A DNA stretch of 49,071 nucleotides. It comes from Gammaproteobacteria bacterium (GTDB lineage: Bacteria > Pseudomonadota > Gammaproteobacteria > Coxiellales > Coxiellaceae). Positions within the stretch are counted from its first letter, which is position 1. Each line of letters starts with the position of its first letter. Shown here one piece after another: positions 7,518 to 17,105 of the stretch. The DNA is taken from NCBI GenBank assembly GCA_022601255.1, contig JAHZIV010000035.1, positions 1-49,071 on the forward strand. The letters run 5' to 3'. Under the pieces are notes generated by a model, which did no database searches, had not been told where the DNA came from, and saw nothing but the letters and a program-made list of their open reading frames with translations. The translations under genes were made by a program, and so were the position numbers.

Positions 7518-8777
7518 ATGGACACTTCAGTACCCGTGAATACTGAGAATACAGGTCAGCTTAAGCGCTCACTATTACTCACCTTTCTAATGGTGATAGG
7601 CCCCGGCCTGGTGGTGATGCTGGCCGATACCGATGCCGGTAGCATTATTATCGCCGCCCAAAGCGGTGCCGTATGGGGCTATCGATTGCTGTTATTACAA
7701 TTTATCCTGATGCCCATCCTATTTATTGCACAGGAGCTAACCGTCAGACTCGGTGTCGTCACGCGTATGGGGCACGGTGAACTCATCAAAAAACAATTTG
7801 GCACCTTCTGGGCCTGGGTATCGATCACAACACTCATCGTCTGCTGTATTGGCGCCATTATTAGTGAATTTAGCGGTATAGCAGGCGTTGGTAATCTATT
7901 TGGCATACCGCCTTGGTTATCGGTTTCGCTTTCAATTGCCTTCCTCTCAATTATTGCATTTACCGGCTCTTACAAATCAGTAGAACGCATTGCAATCGGG
8001 TTGGGTTTATTTGAATTGGTTTTTTTCTACGTCGCCTGGCGCGCGCACCCCGGTGCACATGCCATGCTGCATGGCTTAGTCAATATGCCAATGGCCAACC
8101 CTAAATATCTATATCTCATGGCCGCAAACATTGGCGCGATTATCATGCCTTGGATGATCTTCTACCAACAATCGGCCGTGGTCGATAAAGGCCTCGGCAA
8201 ACAACACCTCAAACATGCACGCTGGGATACTGCTATTGGCGCGGTGATCACACAGCTAATCATGGCAGCCGTGCTAGTCACAACTGCCTCAACTCTTGGG
8301 AAAACCAATCCCGGTGTCTCGTTAAATACAGTAGAAGAAATCAGTCGTGCATTAACACCTTTCTTAGGACGCAATGCCGGTGAGATCTTATTCGCGATTG
8401 GCATGATTGGTGCATCGATGGTTGCCGCAATCGTAGTGTCATTGACGGCCGCCTGGGGACTTGGCGAAATTACTGGCTATAAGCGTTCGTTATCGCACCG
8501 CCCACGCAACGCCCCTTGGTTTTACCTGGTCTACCTTGCAGTGCTATTGGTCGGCGCCTTCTTTGTACTGTCTGGACTGAACATCATTCAGCTCAATGTT
8601 GCCATTGGCGTTATGAATGCATTATTATTGCCCATCGTATTGGGTTTTTTATACCTGCTAGCACGAAAATCTTTACCAGAGGCATTTAAATTGAAGGGCA
8701 CTTATCGTATCATTGTCGCCGCTGTGTTGATTGTGACATCAGTATTCGCCGTCATGGGCGGTTTATTTGGATCTTAA
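7518..8777 (+). CDS. atypical Nramp-family divalent metal transporter
   Basis: The 419-residue inner-membrane protein has about eleven membrane segments and the SLC11/Nramp (COG1914) layout. Canonical Nramp proteins bind metal through DPGN in helix 1 and MPHN in helix 6. Here helix 1 reads DTDAG (Asp37-Gly41) and helix 6 reads MPWMIFYQQSA. The transporter therefore belongs to a divergent clade and its metal should not be assumed to be Mn or Fe. A distant Nramp clade (NRMT) has been described as transporting magnesium. The Fur-like operator argues instead for a transition metal. Start at ATG 7518, with weak upstream ACAGGA. The last bases abut rsfS. I leave out a gene symbol because mntH would overstate the evidence. 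Confidence 0.85.
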   Translation: MDTSVPVNTENTGQLKRSLLLTFLMVIGPGLVVMLADTDAGSIIIAAQSGAVWGYRLLLLQFILMPILFIAQELTVRLGVVTRMGHGELIKKQFGTFWAWVSITTLIVCCIGAIISEFSGIAGVGNLFGIPPWLSVSLSIAFLSIIAFTGSYKSVERIAIGLGLFELVFFYVAWRAHPGAHAMLHGLVNMPMANPKYLYLMAANIGAIIMPWMIFYQQSAVVDKGLGKQHLKHARWDTAIGAVITQLIMAAVLVTTASTLGKTNPGVSLNTVEEISRALTPFLGRNAGEILFAIGMIGASMVAAIVVSLTAAWGLGEITGYKRSLSHRPRNAPWFYLVYLAVLLVGAFFVLSGLNIIQLNVAIGVMNALLLPIVLGFLYLLARKSLPEAFKLKGTYRIIVAAVLIVTSVFAVMGGLFGS

Positions 8778-8778
8778 T

Positions 8779-9129
8779 ATGAAAACAGAAGAATTAACAC
8801 AACTGGTCATCAAAACACTCGATGACAACAAGGCGGTCGATATCCGCGATCTCGATGTCTCACACCTGACAGACATCACCGATCTCATGATCATCTGCAG
8901 TGGTAGCAACAACCGCCACATCAGCGCACTGGCAGACAAGGTACAACGCGCCACCCGGGAACACCAAGTGCGCCCTATCAGCGTCCAAGGCGAAGAAAGC
9001 AATGAGTGGATTTTGATCGATTTTGGTGATATCGTAGTACACATTATGCAGCCTGAAACACGAGATTTTTACAATCTCGAAAAACTCTGGTCCATGACAG
9101 AAAAGGTACGTCAACAAACCGAGGGATAG
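8779..9129 (+). CDS. rsfS: ribosomal silencing factor RsfS
   Basis: RsfS (YbeB/Iojap family) binds ribosomal protein uL14 and blocks joining of the subunits when nutrients are scarce. The 116-residue protein shows the family signatures 'AVDIRDLDV', 'D.MIICSG.SNRH' (here SGSNNRH), 'VQGEESNEWILIDFGDIVVHI' in parts, and a C-terminal YNLEKLW. A TTG four codons upstream (8767) would keep the frame inside the Nramp gene; the ATG at 8779, one base after the TAA, is the better start. RsfS resumes the conserved cluster interrupted after nadD. Confidence 0.95.
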   Translation: MKTEELTQLVIKTLDDNKAVDIRDLDVSHLTDITDLMIICSGSNNRHISALADKVQRATREHQVRPISVQGEESNEWILIDFGDIVVHIMQPETRDFYNLEKLWSMTEKVRQQTEG

Positions 9130-9130
9130 C

Positions 9131-9598
9131 ATGCACATCAAGCTGATCGCCGTTGGAACCAAGATGCCTCAATGGGTCGAACAAGCTTTTCAGCAGTATC
9201 AAAAACGCCTTCCAAGCGACTACCAACTAACACTCTGTGAAATTAACGCCGCTAAACGCACTAAATCCGCGAATGTCGATCAACTCATCACAATGGAACA
9301 AACAGCCATTGAAAAAGCCATTCCTGAAAACAGCCTAACGATCGCACTCGATCGTCTCGGCCGTAAAATCAACACCCACGAGATCGCACACTCATTACTC
9401 AATTGGCACGACCAAGGGCAAAATATCTGCATCATTATCGGTGGCCCCGAGGGCCTCAATAAATCCTGGCTAAACCGAGCACATGACAATTGGTCACTCT
9501 CCGAATTAACACTGCCACACCCTATGGTACGCATTATTATTGGCGAGCAAATCTATCGAGCATGGAGTATACTAAGCAACCATCCCTATCACCGATGA
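9131..9598 (+). CDS. rlmH: 23S rRNA pseudouridine-1915 N3-methyltransferase
   Basis: RlmH is a SPOUT-class methyltransferase that methylates pseudouridine 1915 in helix 69 of 23S rRNA using S-adenosylmethionine. The length, 155 residues, is exactly that of the family. Visible are the N-terminal 'KLIAVGTKMP', the SAM-binding knot element 'IIIGGPEGL' and the C-terminal 'EQIYRAWSIL...HPYHR'. The start codon follows the rsfS stop by one base, as in E. coli ybeB-ybeA. Confidence 0.98.
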   Translation: MHIKLIAVGTKMPQWVEQAFQQYQKRLPSDYQLTLCEINAAKRTKSANVDQLITMEQTAIEKAIPENSLTIALDRLGRKINTHEIAHSLLNWHDQGQNICIIIGGPEGLNKSWLNRAHDNWSLSELTLPHPMVRIIIGEQIYRAWSILSNHPYHR

Positions 9599-9610
9599 TG
9601 AACAGACAAC

Positions 9611-11452
9611 ATGAAGCATAAGCTGACAATTAACAATCAAAAATGGCAACGGATGCTATTCCAACGGCGCTACCTCATGGCGCTGCTGATCGTGCTCTTG
9701 TTTACTGTTTTGCTCATCATGCGATTAGCCTATCTGCAAATTCAACAACAACATTTTTACGCGACTCTATCCAAGCAAAACTTACTGAGCATTGTCCCAA
9801 CCGAACCTGACCGTGGCTTGATCTATGACCGTAACGGTATTCTATTAGCAAAGAACATCCCCGTTTTTACTCTCAGCATCATTCCTGGAAAAGTGCATAA
9901 CATGCAAACGACCTTAGCCAACCTAAAATCAATTATTACACTCACGCCCGAAGACATTAAAGCCTTCCATCACAGCATTATACAACACCGCCGCTATGAC
10001 CCTGTGCTGTTAAAACTAAATCTGTCTGAACTTGAAATTGCCAAGTTTTATGTTAATCAGTACCGCTTGCCAGGTGTGATTGTCCAATCTCGCATGGCAC
10101 GCCAATACCCACTTGGCGCAACCACTGGTAATGTAGTCGGCTATGTCGCCCGCATTAATGCAAACGAATTGAAACAAGTGAACCCTGAAAATTACAGCGC
10201 TTCCGATTACTTTGGGAAAACCGGTATTGAAAACTATTATGAAGATCAACTGCACGGTAAAGTCGGTGCAGAACAAGCTGAAATCGACGCGCGGGGACGC
10301 ATCCTACGCACACTCAAACAAATCCCTGCTACCTCAGGAAAAAACATCTACCTCACAATCGATAGCAACTTGCAGGCCTTCGCTGAAAAAGCACTCGGCG
10401 ACAACAATGGCGCCATTGTTGCCATCCAACCCGCCACTGGACAAATACTTGCTCTTGTCACAAAACCTACCTACGACCCCAATCTATTTGTCAACGGCAT
10501 CAGTGGAAAGCAATATCAACAACTGCTATCAGCAGCCGGGCACCCTCTATACGACCGCACCATACGAGGCCTCTACTCACCAGGCTCAACCATTAAACCG
10601 AGCTTCGCAATAGCAGGTCTTAATGACGGTGTCATTACGCCTGACTTTAAAATATATGACCCGGGTTGGTTTCGCGTTGCCAACACACAACATATTTTTC
10701 ATGACTGGAAGTACAACGGCCATGGCTGGGTTAATGTCAGCAAAGCCATCACCCAATCATGCGATACTTTCTTTTTTAATTTATCAATAAAACTCGGCAT
10801 TAAGCGCATCGATGATGCGATGAAAATGTTTGGCTTCGGTAGCCCCACTGATGTCGACTTACCCAATGAATTAAGCGGTATTGTTCCCACACCAGAATGG
10901 AAACGCGCCAATCGCGGTAGCACATGGTTTACCGGAGATAGTGTTAATATGGATATCGGCCAAGGCCTGTTTTCAGTCACACCACTACAATTGGCACAGG
11001 ACGTTGCCATGATCGCAGAACATGGCAAACGTTTTAAACCGCATCTGGTTTTAAAATTTCAAAACCCTGATAATAGTTTTACCTCACAATCCTCCACCCC
11101 AGAGCCCACCGTGACATTGAATAACCCACAATATTGGGACCTGGTCATACAAGCAATGACTCAAGTAGTCGACAGCCCGTACGGTACTGCCGAAGCGTTT
11201 GGCTCCCACGATGGCTATGAAGTTGCAGGAAAAACAGGTACCGCACAAGTATTTGGCAAACAACGAGATGAAGAACGTAGCAACATGAACATCCCCAAAC
11301 GGTTGCGCAACAACCACCTCTTTATTAGTTTTGCACCGGTAAAAAATCCACAAATAGCTTTAGCCGTAGTCGTCGAACACGCCTCTTTTGCAGATCGTAT
11401 TGCAGGCGACATCACGCGCTACTATATGGCAGAACTTAAGGGAGCCAACTGA
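9611..11452 (+). CDS. mrdA: penicillin-binding protein 2 (peptidoglycan D,D-transpeptidase)
   Basis: PBP2 cross-links peptidoglycan during cell elongation in the Rod complex with RodA. The 613-residue protein has one N-terminal membrane anchor (about residues 22-43), a pedestal/dimerisation domain, and the transpeptidase domain. The active-site motifs are intact: SxxK in GSTIKP (about residue 326), SxD in SCD (about 382) and KTGTAQV (about 540). It lies 12 bases after rlmH and 2 bases before mrdB, so the two elongation genes are co-transcribed. Confidence 0.97.
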   Translation: MKHKLTINNQKWQRMLFQRRYLMALLIVLLFTVLLIMRLAYLQIQQQHFYATLSKQNLLSIVPTEPDRGLIYDRNGILLAKNIPVFTLSIIPGKVHNMQTTLANLKSIITLTPEDIKAFHHSIIQHRRYDPVLLKLNLSELEIAKFYVNQYRLPGVIVQSRMARQYPLGATTGNVVGYVARINANELKQVNPENYSASDYFGKTGIENYYEDQLHGKVGAEQAEIDARGRILRTLKQIPATSGKNIYLTIDSNLQAFAEKALGDNNGAIVAIQPATGQILALVTKPTYDPNLFVNGISGKQYQQLLSAAGHPLYDRTIRGLYSPGSTIKPSFAIAGLNDGVITPDFKIYDPGWFRVANTQHIFHDWKYNGHGWVNVSKAITQSCDTFFFNLSIKLGIKRIDDAMKMFGFGSPTDVDLPNELSGIVPTPEWKRANRGSTWFTGDSVNMDIGQGLFSVTPLQLAQDVAMIAEHGKRFKPHLVLKFQNPDNSFTSQSSTPEPTVTLNNPQYWDLVIQAMTQVVDSPYGTAEAFGSHDGYEVAGKTGTAQVFGKQRDEERSNMNIPKRLRNNHLFISFAPVKNPQIALAVVVEHASFADRIAGDITRYYMAELKGAN

Positions 11453-11454
11453 TC

Positions 11455-12594
11455 ATGCCTGACTACCTCTATACGTCTTATGATGATCGCTTAAAACGTC
11501 AAATGATGAATTTTCGTTGGCGCATCATGCACATTGATTTTATTTTATTATTTCTACTGATCTTATTGTCCATTGTGGGTTTGTTTATTTTATACAGTGC
11601 AAGCAACGAAAATACCGCCATGGTAGAAAGCCAAGCGTTAAGACTGGGGCTTGGTTTTCTACTCATGATTGTGTTTGCACAGATTTCACCACACCGTTAT
11701 CAACAATGGTCTTTATGGCTTTATTTAATTGCATTGTTATCCCTGTTTGCAGTATTAGTCATTGGACATGTCGGTCAAGGTGCTCGTCGCTGGATTGATT
11801 TAAAAATATTTCGTTTTCAACCTTCTGAGATAATGACGCTGGCAATGCCGATGATGCTCGCCTGGTTTATCAGCCAAAAATCGCTGCCGCCAAGAATAGC
11901 CACACTCTTAACTAGCAGTGTCATTCTAATAGTTCCTGCTTTATTAGTTGCAAAACAACCCGATCTTGGGACGGCAATCATTATCTTCACAGCCGGACTC
12001 TGCGTAGTATTACTCGCTGGACTCAATTGGCGCATTATTGTAGGCTTGCTTGGACTTGGTGGTGCCTGCACACCGATACTCTGGCATTTTATGCATACTT
12101 ATCAGAAATTACGCGTATTAACCTTTTTGAACCCTGAACGTGACCCGCTCGGCAGCGGCTATCATATTATTCAGTCTAAAATTGCCATTGGCTCAGGAGG
12201 TGTCTTTGGCAAGGGCTGGCTACAAGGCACGCAATCACACTTGTCGTTCCTGCCAGCACATGCGACCGATTTTATTTTTGCTGTCAGTGCAGAAGAGTTT
12301 GGCTTTATTGGCTGTTGCGCTATCATCTTATTATTCTTATTAATCCTGGTTCGCTGCCTCTATATCAGCTCACGTGCCAGCGATAACTTTACGCGATTAT
12401 TATCGGGCAGCCTAAGCCTTGTGTTTATTATTTCAGCCTTTATCAATATCGGCATGGTGATTGGCGTACTGCCCGTTGTCGGTGTCCCCTTGCCACTAAT
12501 CAGCTATGGAGGTAGCTCTATTGTGACAATGATGATTAGTTTTGGCATAATAATGTCAATCCACACCCATAAGAAGTTGTGGCCAAGCTCCTAA
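11455..12594 (+). CDS. mrdB: rod-shape-determining glycosyltransferase RodA
   Basis: RodA is a SEDS-family peptidoglycan glycosyltransferase that works with PBP2 in side-wall synthesis. The 379-residue product has about ten membrane segments. It carries the SEDS signatures 'GQGARRWID', 'FQPSE', 'KQPDLGTA' and the C-terminal 'VVGVPLPLISYGGSS'. A longer cytoplasmic N terminus (about 25 residues) precedes the first membrane helix. It starts two bases after mrdA. The next gene, mltB, is 16 bases downstream, forming a wall-synthesis operon. Confidence 0.97.
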   Translation: MPDYLYTSYDDRLKRQMMNFRWRIMHIDFILLFLLILLSIVGLFILYSASNENTAMVESQALRLGLGFLLMIVFAQISPHRYQQWSLWLYLIALLSLFAVLVIGHVGQGARRWIDLKIFRFQPSEIMTLAMPMMLAWFISQKSLPPRIATLLTSSVILIVPALLVAKQPDLGTAIIIFTAGLCVVLLAGLNWRIIVGLLGLGGACTPILWHFMHTYQKLRVLTFLNPERDPLGSGYHIIQSKIAIGSGGVFGKGWLQGTQSHLSFLPAHATDFIFAVSAEEFGFIGCCAIILLFLLILVRCLYISSRASDNFTRLLSGSLSLVFIISAFINIGMVIGVLPVVGVPLPLISYGGSSIVTMMISFGIIMSIHTHKKLWPSS

Positions 12595-12610
12595 CAAGAC
12601 GAGGAAAATA

Positions 12611-13591
12611 ATGAAAAGATTTGCCCTGATAATACTGTCTCTCATACAGATCACACTGCTTAGTATCACAACTGCAAATGCAGAAACAGCAAACATGCAG
12701 CAGTATATCGATACCATTTGCAAGAAATATCACTTTAAACAAACAGAAATGAATAAGCTCATGCAACATTTCCACTACAATGCAAAAGTTCTTCATTCCA
12801 TAGAAGCACCTTTTGAGGCAAGGCCTTATGGTTTTTACCGGCATTATTTCTTATCGCCTGAACGCGTTAAACTAGGCGCCCATTATTGGCAGCAACACCA
12901 AACTGCTTTTAGAAAGGAAAAGAAACGGTTTGGTGTTCCTGCAAACCTTATTACCGGCATCATTGGCGTTGAAACGCTGTATGGAAAAAGCCAAGGCACT
13001 TATAACGAACTCGATGCCTTAACAACGCTGGGCTTCTATTACCCACCTCGCGCCACTTTCTTCAAACATGAGCTGACTGAGTTTTTCTTATTAACACGCG
13101 AACAAAAGCTAAACCCATTAGATATTAAAGGCTCCTATGCGGGAGCGCTCGGTATTCCACAATTTATGCCAGACAGTTATCGTGCCTATGCTATTGACTA
13201 CAACAAAAATCATCATGTCGATCTCATGCGCAGTCATGCTGACTCAATCGCTAGTATCGGAAATTTTTTAGTGCAACATGGGTGGCATCGTAACCAACCC
13301 GTCGCGATAAAAATTCAATTACCCAAACATTTCCCCAAACGTTATATCGATAGCGGTCTACCCAAAATGCACTTACTGTCAGCATTACAACGCTACCAAC
13401 TACACGCAGAATATAATGGCAAATTGCCAAAACAGGCTGATGTGATCGCCATGCAAAATAAGCATGGCACAGAATACTGGCTAGTATTTCCAAACTTCCA
13501 AGCAATACTAGGCTACAACCCTAATAATAATTATGCCTTAGCCGTGTATGAACTTAGCCAAGCAATTCGGAAAACACATGCCCGACTCTGA
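12611..13591 (+). CDS. mltB: lytic murein transglycosylase B
   Basis: MltB cleaves peptidoglycan between MurNAc and GlcNAc, leaving a 1,6-anhydro end, and makes room for new wall material. The 326-residue protein has an N-terminal signal peptide ending near 'TANA-ET' with no lipobox, so the product is probably periplasmic and soluble. The catalytic Glu lies in GVETLYGK. 'GSYAGALGIPQFMPDSYRAYAID' in parts is diagnostic for the family. A Shine-Dalgarno (AGACGAGG) precedes ATG 12611. Its 3' end overlaps the first TPR-methyltransferase gene by 14 bases, suggesting one operon from rsfS to that gene. Confidence 0.96.
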   Translation: MKRFALIILSLIQITLLSITTANAETANMQQYIDTICKKYHFKQTEMNKLMQHFHYNAKVLHSIEAPFEARPYGFYRHYFLSPERVKLGAHYWQQHQTAFRKEKKRFGVPANLITGIIGVETLYGKSQGTYNELDALTTLGFYYPPRATFFKHELTEFFLLTREQKLNPLDIKGSYAGALGIPQFMPDSYRAYAIDYNKNHHVDLMRSHADSIASIGNFLVQHGWHRNQPVAIKIQLPKHFPKRYIDSGLPKMHLLSALQRYQLHAEYNGKLPKQADVIAMQNKHGTEYWLVFPNFQAILGYNPNNNYALAVYELSQAIRKTHARL

Positions 13592-15263
13592 CAGACTGAA
13601 ACAAGCAGAATTACTACATCAACAGGGAAGATTATCCGAAGCGTTGCAGCTGTATCATGAAATTTTGGAAGATGATCCCAACCAAGCTGATACGGCACAT
13701 ATCATTGCTATTCTACACGCACAAAAACAAGAATATGATAAAGCACTGCAATTTACCAATGTCGCCATAGAATTACAGCCTCGCAATGCTACCTTTCACA
13801 ACACACTCGGTAACATTTATGCCGCTCAACAAAACCAGGAACAATCGATTAGCGCCTACGAAAAAGCCATTGAACTTAATCCACGTTATGCGATTGCATA
13901 TAATAACCTAGCCAACCGCCTCTATCATCAAGGCAAACACGATGCCGCAGAAAAAGCCTATCAAAAAGCACTCGAAATTGACTCTCAATATATTGATGCA
14001 CACTATAACTTGGCGTTACTGTATGCCAATCAAAACAAACATGCAGAAGCAATCAAACACTTTCGCACCATTCTCAAATTACAACCCCAGCATTACCCTA
14101 GCCTATATAACCTAGGACAATTATCATTGATTTCGCAAGACTATAAAAATGCTATTGAATGTTTTGACCAATGCAGCAAACAAAATCCAGAAGATGTGGA
14201 ACTACACCATCAACTTGGACTTGCGCTCTACCAAGACAAACAATACGAAGGTGCCATTCATTACCTTAAAAAAACCTTGATGCTAGAGCCAAAACATAAA
14301 GAAGCAAATCACCACCTAGGTAATGCACTGTTAAAATCAGGTGACACTGAAACCGCACTGAACTATTTTTTCAAACAACTAGAAATAGATCCATTTTTTG
14401 AGAGTTATTATAATATTGGCGTGTTACTCACCTACCAAGAAAGACAACGCGATGCCGCACAATATCTGCAGCAAGCATTAGCAATAAAGCCTGACGATCT
14501 TGATACCCACCTAAATTTAGGAAACTTATATTTAAAATTATTAAACTATGACAAGGCCATCTTACACTACCAAGCAGCACAAAAAATAAAACCTGATGAT
14601 GCTGAAATTAGTCATATCTTACACGCTATCAGCCAGTCAAAAAATCCAACCTCCGCGCCAGGCGAATATACCAGCCACCTCTTTAATCAGTATGCACCAC
14701 ACTATGACCAACACCTTTGTAAGTTCCTACACTATGACGTACCACAGCAGTTGCAACAAGCCGTATTCGAAGAAATTGGCGAACAGCAACAACTTACTAT
14801 TTTAGATTTAGGTTGTGGCACCGGGCTTTGCGGAGAATTATTTGCCCCTCAAGCCAAGGAGCTGATCGGCATCGACATTGCAGCAGACATGATCACTATT
14901 GCAGAGAACAAAAAAATATACCATCAACTTCAGGTATCAGATATTAATTCAGCAATATCACAATTTCATGACATCGATCTGATTCTAGCAGCAGATGTGT
15001 TCACCTACATTGGCGACTTAAGTAACATATTTGTAAATGCAAATAACTCACTTAAAAAAGGCGGTTTATTTGCATTTAGCGTCGAGAAAGGCAGCGGACA
15101 AGATTTTAAATTGCAGCAAACCATTCGCTATGCACACTCTCAACATTATATCGAGCAACTCTCTAATGAAAATCAATTTAATTTATTGCGCTGTGATAAC
15201 ATTATTCTGCGCAAACAAAAAGGTAAGCCTGTCGAAGGCTATCTGGTTATTTTACAAAAATAA
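13578..15263 (+). CDS. TPR-repeat protein with C-terminal class I methyltransferase (copy 1)
   Basis: The 561-residue protein has an N-terminal array of about ten tetratricopeptide repeats (residues 5 to about 360) fused to a class I SAM-dependent methyltransferase. The SAM site reads LDLGCGTGLCG, followed by 'LIGIDIAADMI' and 'DLILAADVFTYIG'. This layout matches COG4976-type predicted methyltransferases. Substrate unknown; the TPRs suggest a protein target or a complex. I chose ATG 13578, which has GGAAAA before it, over the in-frame ATG at 13548 that lies deeper in mltB. There is no signal peptide, so it is cytoplasmic. A close paralogue follows in tandem. Confidence 0.88.
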   Translation: MPDSDRLKQAELLHQQGRLSEALQLYHEILEDDPNQADTAHIIAILHAQKQEYDKALQFTNVAIELQPRNATFHNTLGNIYAAQQNQEQSISAYEKAIELNPRYAIAYNNLANRLYHQGKHDAAEKAYQKALEIDSQYIDAHYNLALLYANQNKHAEAIKHFRTILKLQPQHYPSLYNLGQLSLISQDYKNAIECFDQCSKQNPEDVELHHQLGLALYQDKQYEGAIHYLKKTLMLEPKHKEANHHLGNALLKSGDTETALNYFFKQLEIDPFFESYYNIGVLLTYQERQRDAAQYLQQALAIKPDDLDTHLNLGNLYLKLLNYDKAILHYQAAQKIKPDDAEISHILHAISQSKNPTSAPGEYTSHLFNQYAPHYDQHLCKFLHYDVPQQLQQAVFEEIGEQQQLTILDLGCGTGLCGELFAPQAKELIGIDIAADMITIAENKKIYHQLQVSDINSAISQFHDIDLILAADVFTYIGDLSNIFVNANNSLKKGGLFAFSVEKGSGQDFKLQQTIRYAHSQHYIEQLSNENQFNLLRCDNIILRKQKGKPVEGYLVILQK

Positions 15264-15310
15264 CGTTACAATTTATATCTCCATCAATTAGATAATCTCT
15301 AGGAGATAAT

Positions 15311-17029
15311 ATGTCAAACCCTGACCAGCTGCAAACCGAACTGAACAACCTAGACCAAGCAAAGGCGCTATACCAACAAGGTAAATTGTCAGAAGCACTA
15401 CAGCTTTACCTTGAAATTTTAAATGAAGATCCGCAACAAGCTGATATCATTCATATGATTGCCAACACACATATTCGTATGCAGCAACCTGAGCAAGCAC
15501 TCAGCTATATTGAAAAGGCTATTGCGCTGCAACCACGTAATGCGATTTTTTACAATACTCTTGGCAGGGTTTATGCTGCCAGCAACAAGAATGATGAAAA
15601 CCAAAAAACCGCTGAAAGCACTTACCAAAAAGCTCTTGAAATTGATCCAAAGTGTATTGAAACATACAACAACCTTGCATGGCTTTATTTCAGCCAAAAT
15701 AAGCTGGATGATGCCACTGCACTTTTAAGAAAAGCGCTTGAGATAAACCCCCATCATTATCCAAGCTTGTATTACCTTGGACAGCTATTATTAAATAACC
15801 AACAACCCAAGGAAGCAGTTAAATATTTCAATCAATGTATTAACCAAGACCCAAGAGGAGTTGAGCTCAACCATAAATTGGGGCTTGCATTTTTCCATAC
15901 GAAGCAGTACGAAAACGCAATTCACTATTTCAGAATAACATTGATGTTAGATCTAGAGCATATTGATGCAAACTATAATTTAGCAAATGCATTTTTACAA
16001 ATAAACAAAACTGAACTATCACTTAATTATTTTTTAAAGCAGCTTGAAATCAAGCCTTCTCTTGAATGTCATATGAACATTGGTCTACTATATGTTGATC
16101 TAAAAGAATATAGTGATGCCGAAAAGCATTTCCTACAAGCATTAGAATTTGATCCTCATGATCTATCTGCGCATCTGAATTTAGGATCACTGCACCTGAA
16201 GTTTGATCATACGCATAAAGCACTGCACCATTACCAGGAAGTTATCAAATTAGAACCTGACAACCTTCCGGTGCATTTGAACCTGGGTGGCCTGTATAGA
16301 AAACTCAGTGATTATGATAGCGCTATACGACACTTCAAAGAAGCTCAGAGAATAGATCCTAATGACATCACAGCAAAATTTGTTCTAAGCGCCTTGTGTC
16401 AAAAAGACTGCCCTGATGAAACGCCCAGAGAATTCACTAGCGAACTCTTCAACCAATATGCACCACATTTTGAGAAACACCTGTGTGAAAGCCTAGACTA
16501 CGTTGCACCACAACTATTGCATCAAGCTGTTCTCGAGAAACTAGGTAAACAAAAACAACTGGACGTTTTAGATTTAGGGTGTGGCACAGGCCTGTGCGGA
16601 AGTTTATTTGCCCCTATTGCCAAGACACTCATTGGCATAGACCTTTCCGAAGACATGATTACTGAGGCAAAAAATAAAAACACATACACTCAACTCAAAG
16701 TTTCAGACATTAATGAAGCTTTAACAGAATTTCACGACATGGATGTGATACTCGCCGCAGATGTATTTGTTTATATTGGCAACTTGGATAAAATATTCGA
16801 AAATGTGTACAAATCACTCAAGCCAGGCGGGCTATTTGCATTTACTGTTGAAAAAGGAAGCAAGCATGATTATATCTTGCAAAAAAATACACGTTACGCC
16901 CATTCAAACAAATATATTGAACGTCTTTCTAAAGATAATCATCTCAATATATTGCGCTTAAATGAGGCCGTCTTACGCAAGGAAGGCGAAACTCCCGTCA
17001 AAGGAAATCTGGTTATTTTGCAAAAATAA
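15311..17029 (+). CDS. TPR-repeat protein with C-terminal class I methyltransferase (copy 2)
   Basis: This 572-residue tandem paralogue of the preceding gene is collinear over its whole length: the same 'QLYxEILxEDPxQAD' opening, about ten TPRs, and the same SAM motif LDLGCGTGLCG followed by 'LIGIDLSEDMI' and 'DVILAADVFVYIG'. Both copies end in the same 'LVILQK'. Copy 2 carries a short insertion between TPRs near residue 95. The Shine-Dalgarno CTAGGAGATAAT before ATG 15311 is strong, and the 47-base gap allows co-transcription with copy 1. Substrate unknown. Both catalytic domains look intact, so neither copy is an obvious pseudogene. Confidence 0.88.
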   Translation: MSNPDQLQTELNNLDQAKALYQQGKLSEALQLYLEILNEDPQQADIIHMIANTHIRMQQPEQALSYIEKAIALQPRNAIFYNTLGRVYAASNKNDENQKTAESTYQKALEIDPKCIETYNNLAWLYFSQNKLDDATALLRKALEINPHHYPSLYYLGQLLLNNQQPKEAVKYFNQCINQDPRGVELNHKLGLAFFHTKQYENAIHYFRITLMLDLEHIDANYNLANAFLQINKTELSLNYFLKQLEIKPSLECHMNIGLLYVDLKEYSDAEKHFLQALEFDPHDLSAHLNLGSLHLKFDHTHKALHHYQEVIKLEPDNLPVHLNLGGLYRKLSDYDSAIRHFKEAQRIDPNDITAKFVLSALCQKDCPDETPREFTSELFNQYAPHFEKHLCESLDYVAPQLLHQAVLEKLGKQKQLDVLDLGCGTGLCGSLFAPIAKTLIGIDLSEDMITEAKNKNTYTQLKVSDINEALTEFHDMDVILAADVFVYIGNLDKIFENVYKSLKPGGLFAFTVEKGSKHDYILQKNTRYAHSNKYIERLSKDNHLNILRLNEAVLRKEGETPVKGNLVILQK

Positions 17030-17105
17030 GAGTACAATCCACTGATTTAGGAACACTAACGAGCCTACTATAGGCCATTTATAGAAGATCAGGGAGAACT
17101 GAATA

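Noticed and set aside
7518-8777. Nramp gene as a degenerate copy because DPGN is missing
   Set aside because: Full length, all membrane helices intact and the changed motifs are internally consistent, which fits a divergent clade rather than decay.
17063-17075. GCCTA-CTA-TAGGC hairpin after the second TPR-methyltransferase as a terminator
   Set aside because: Only a 5-bp stem and no T run after it; too weak to call.
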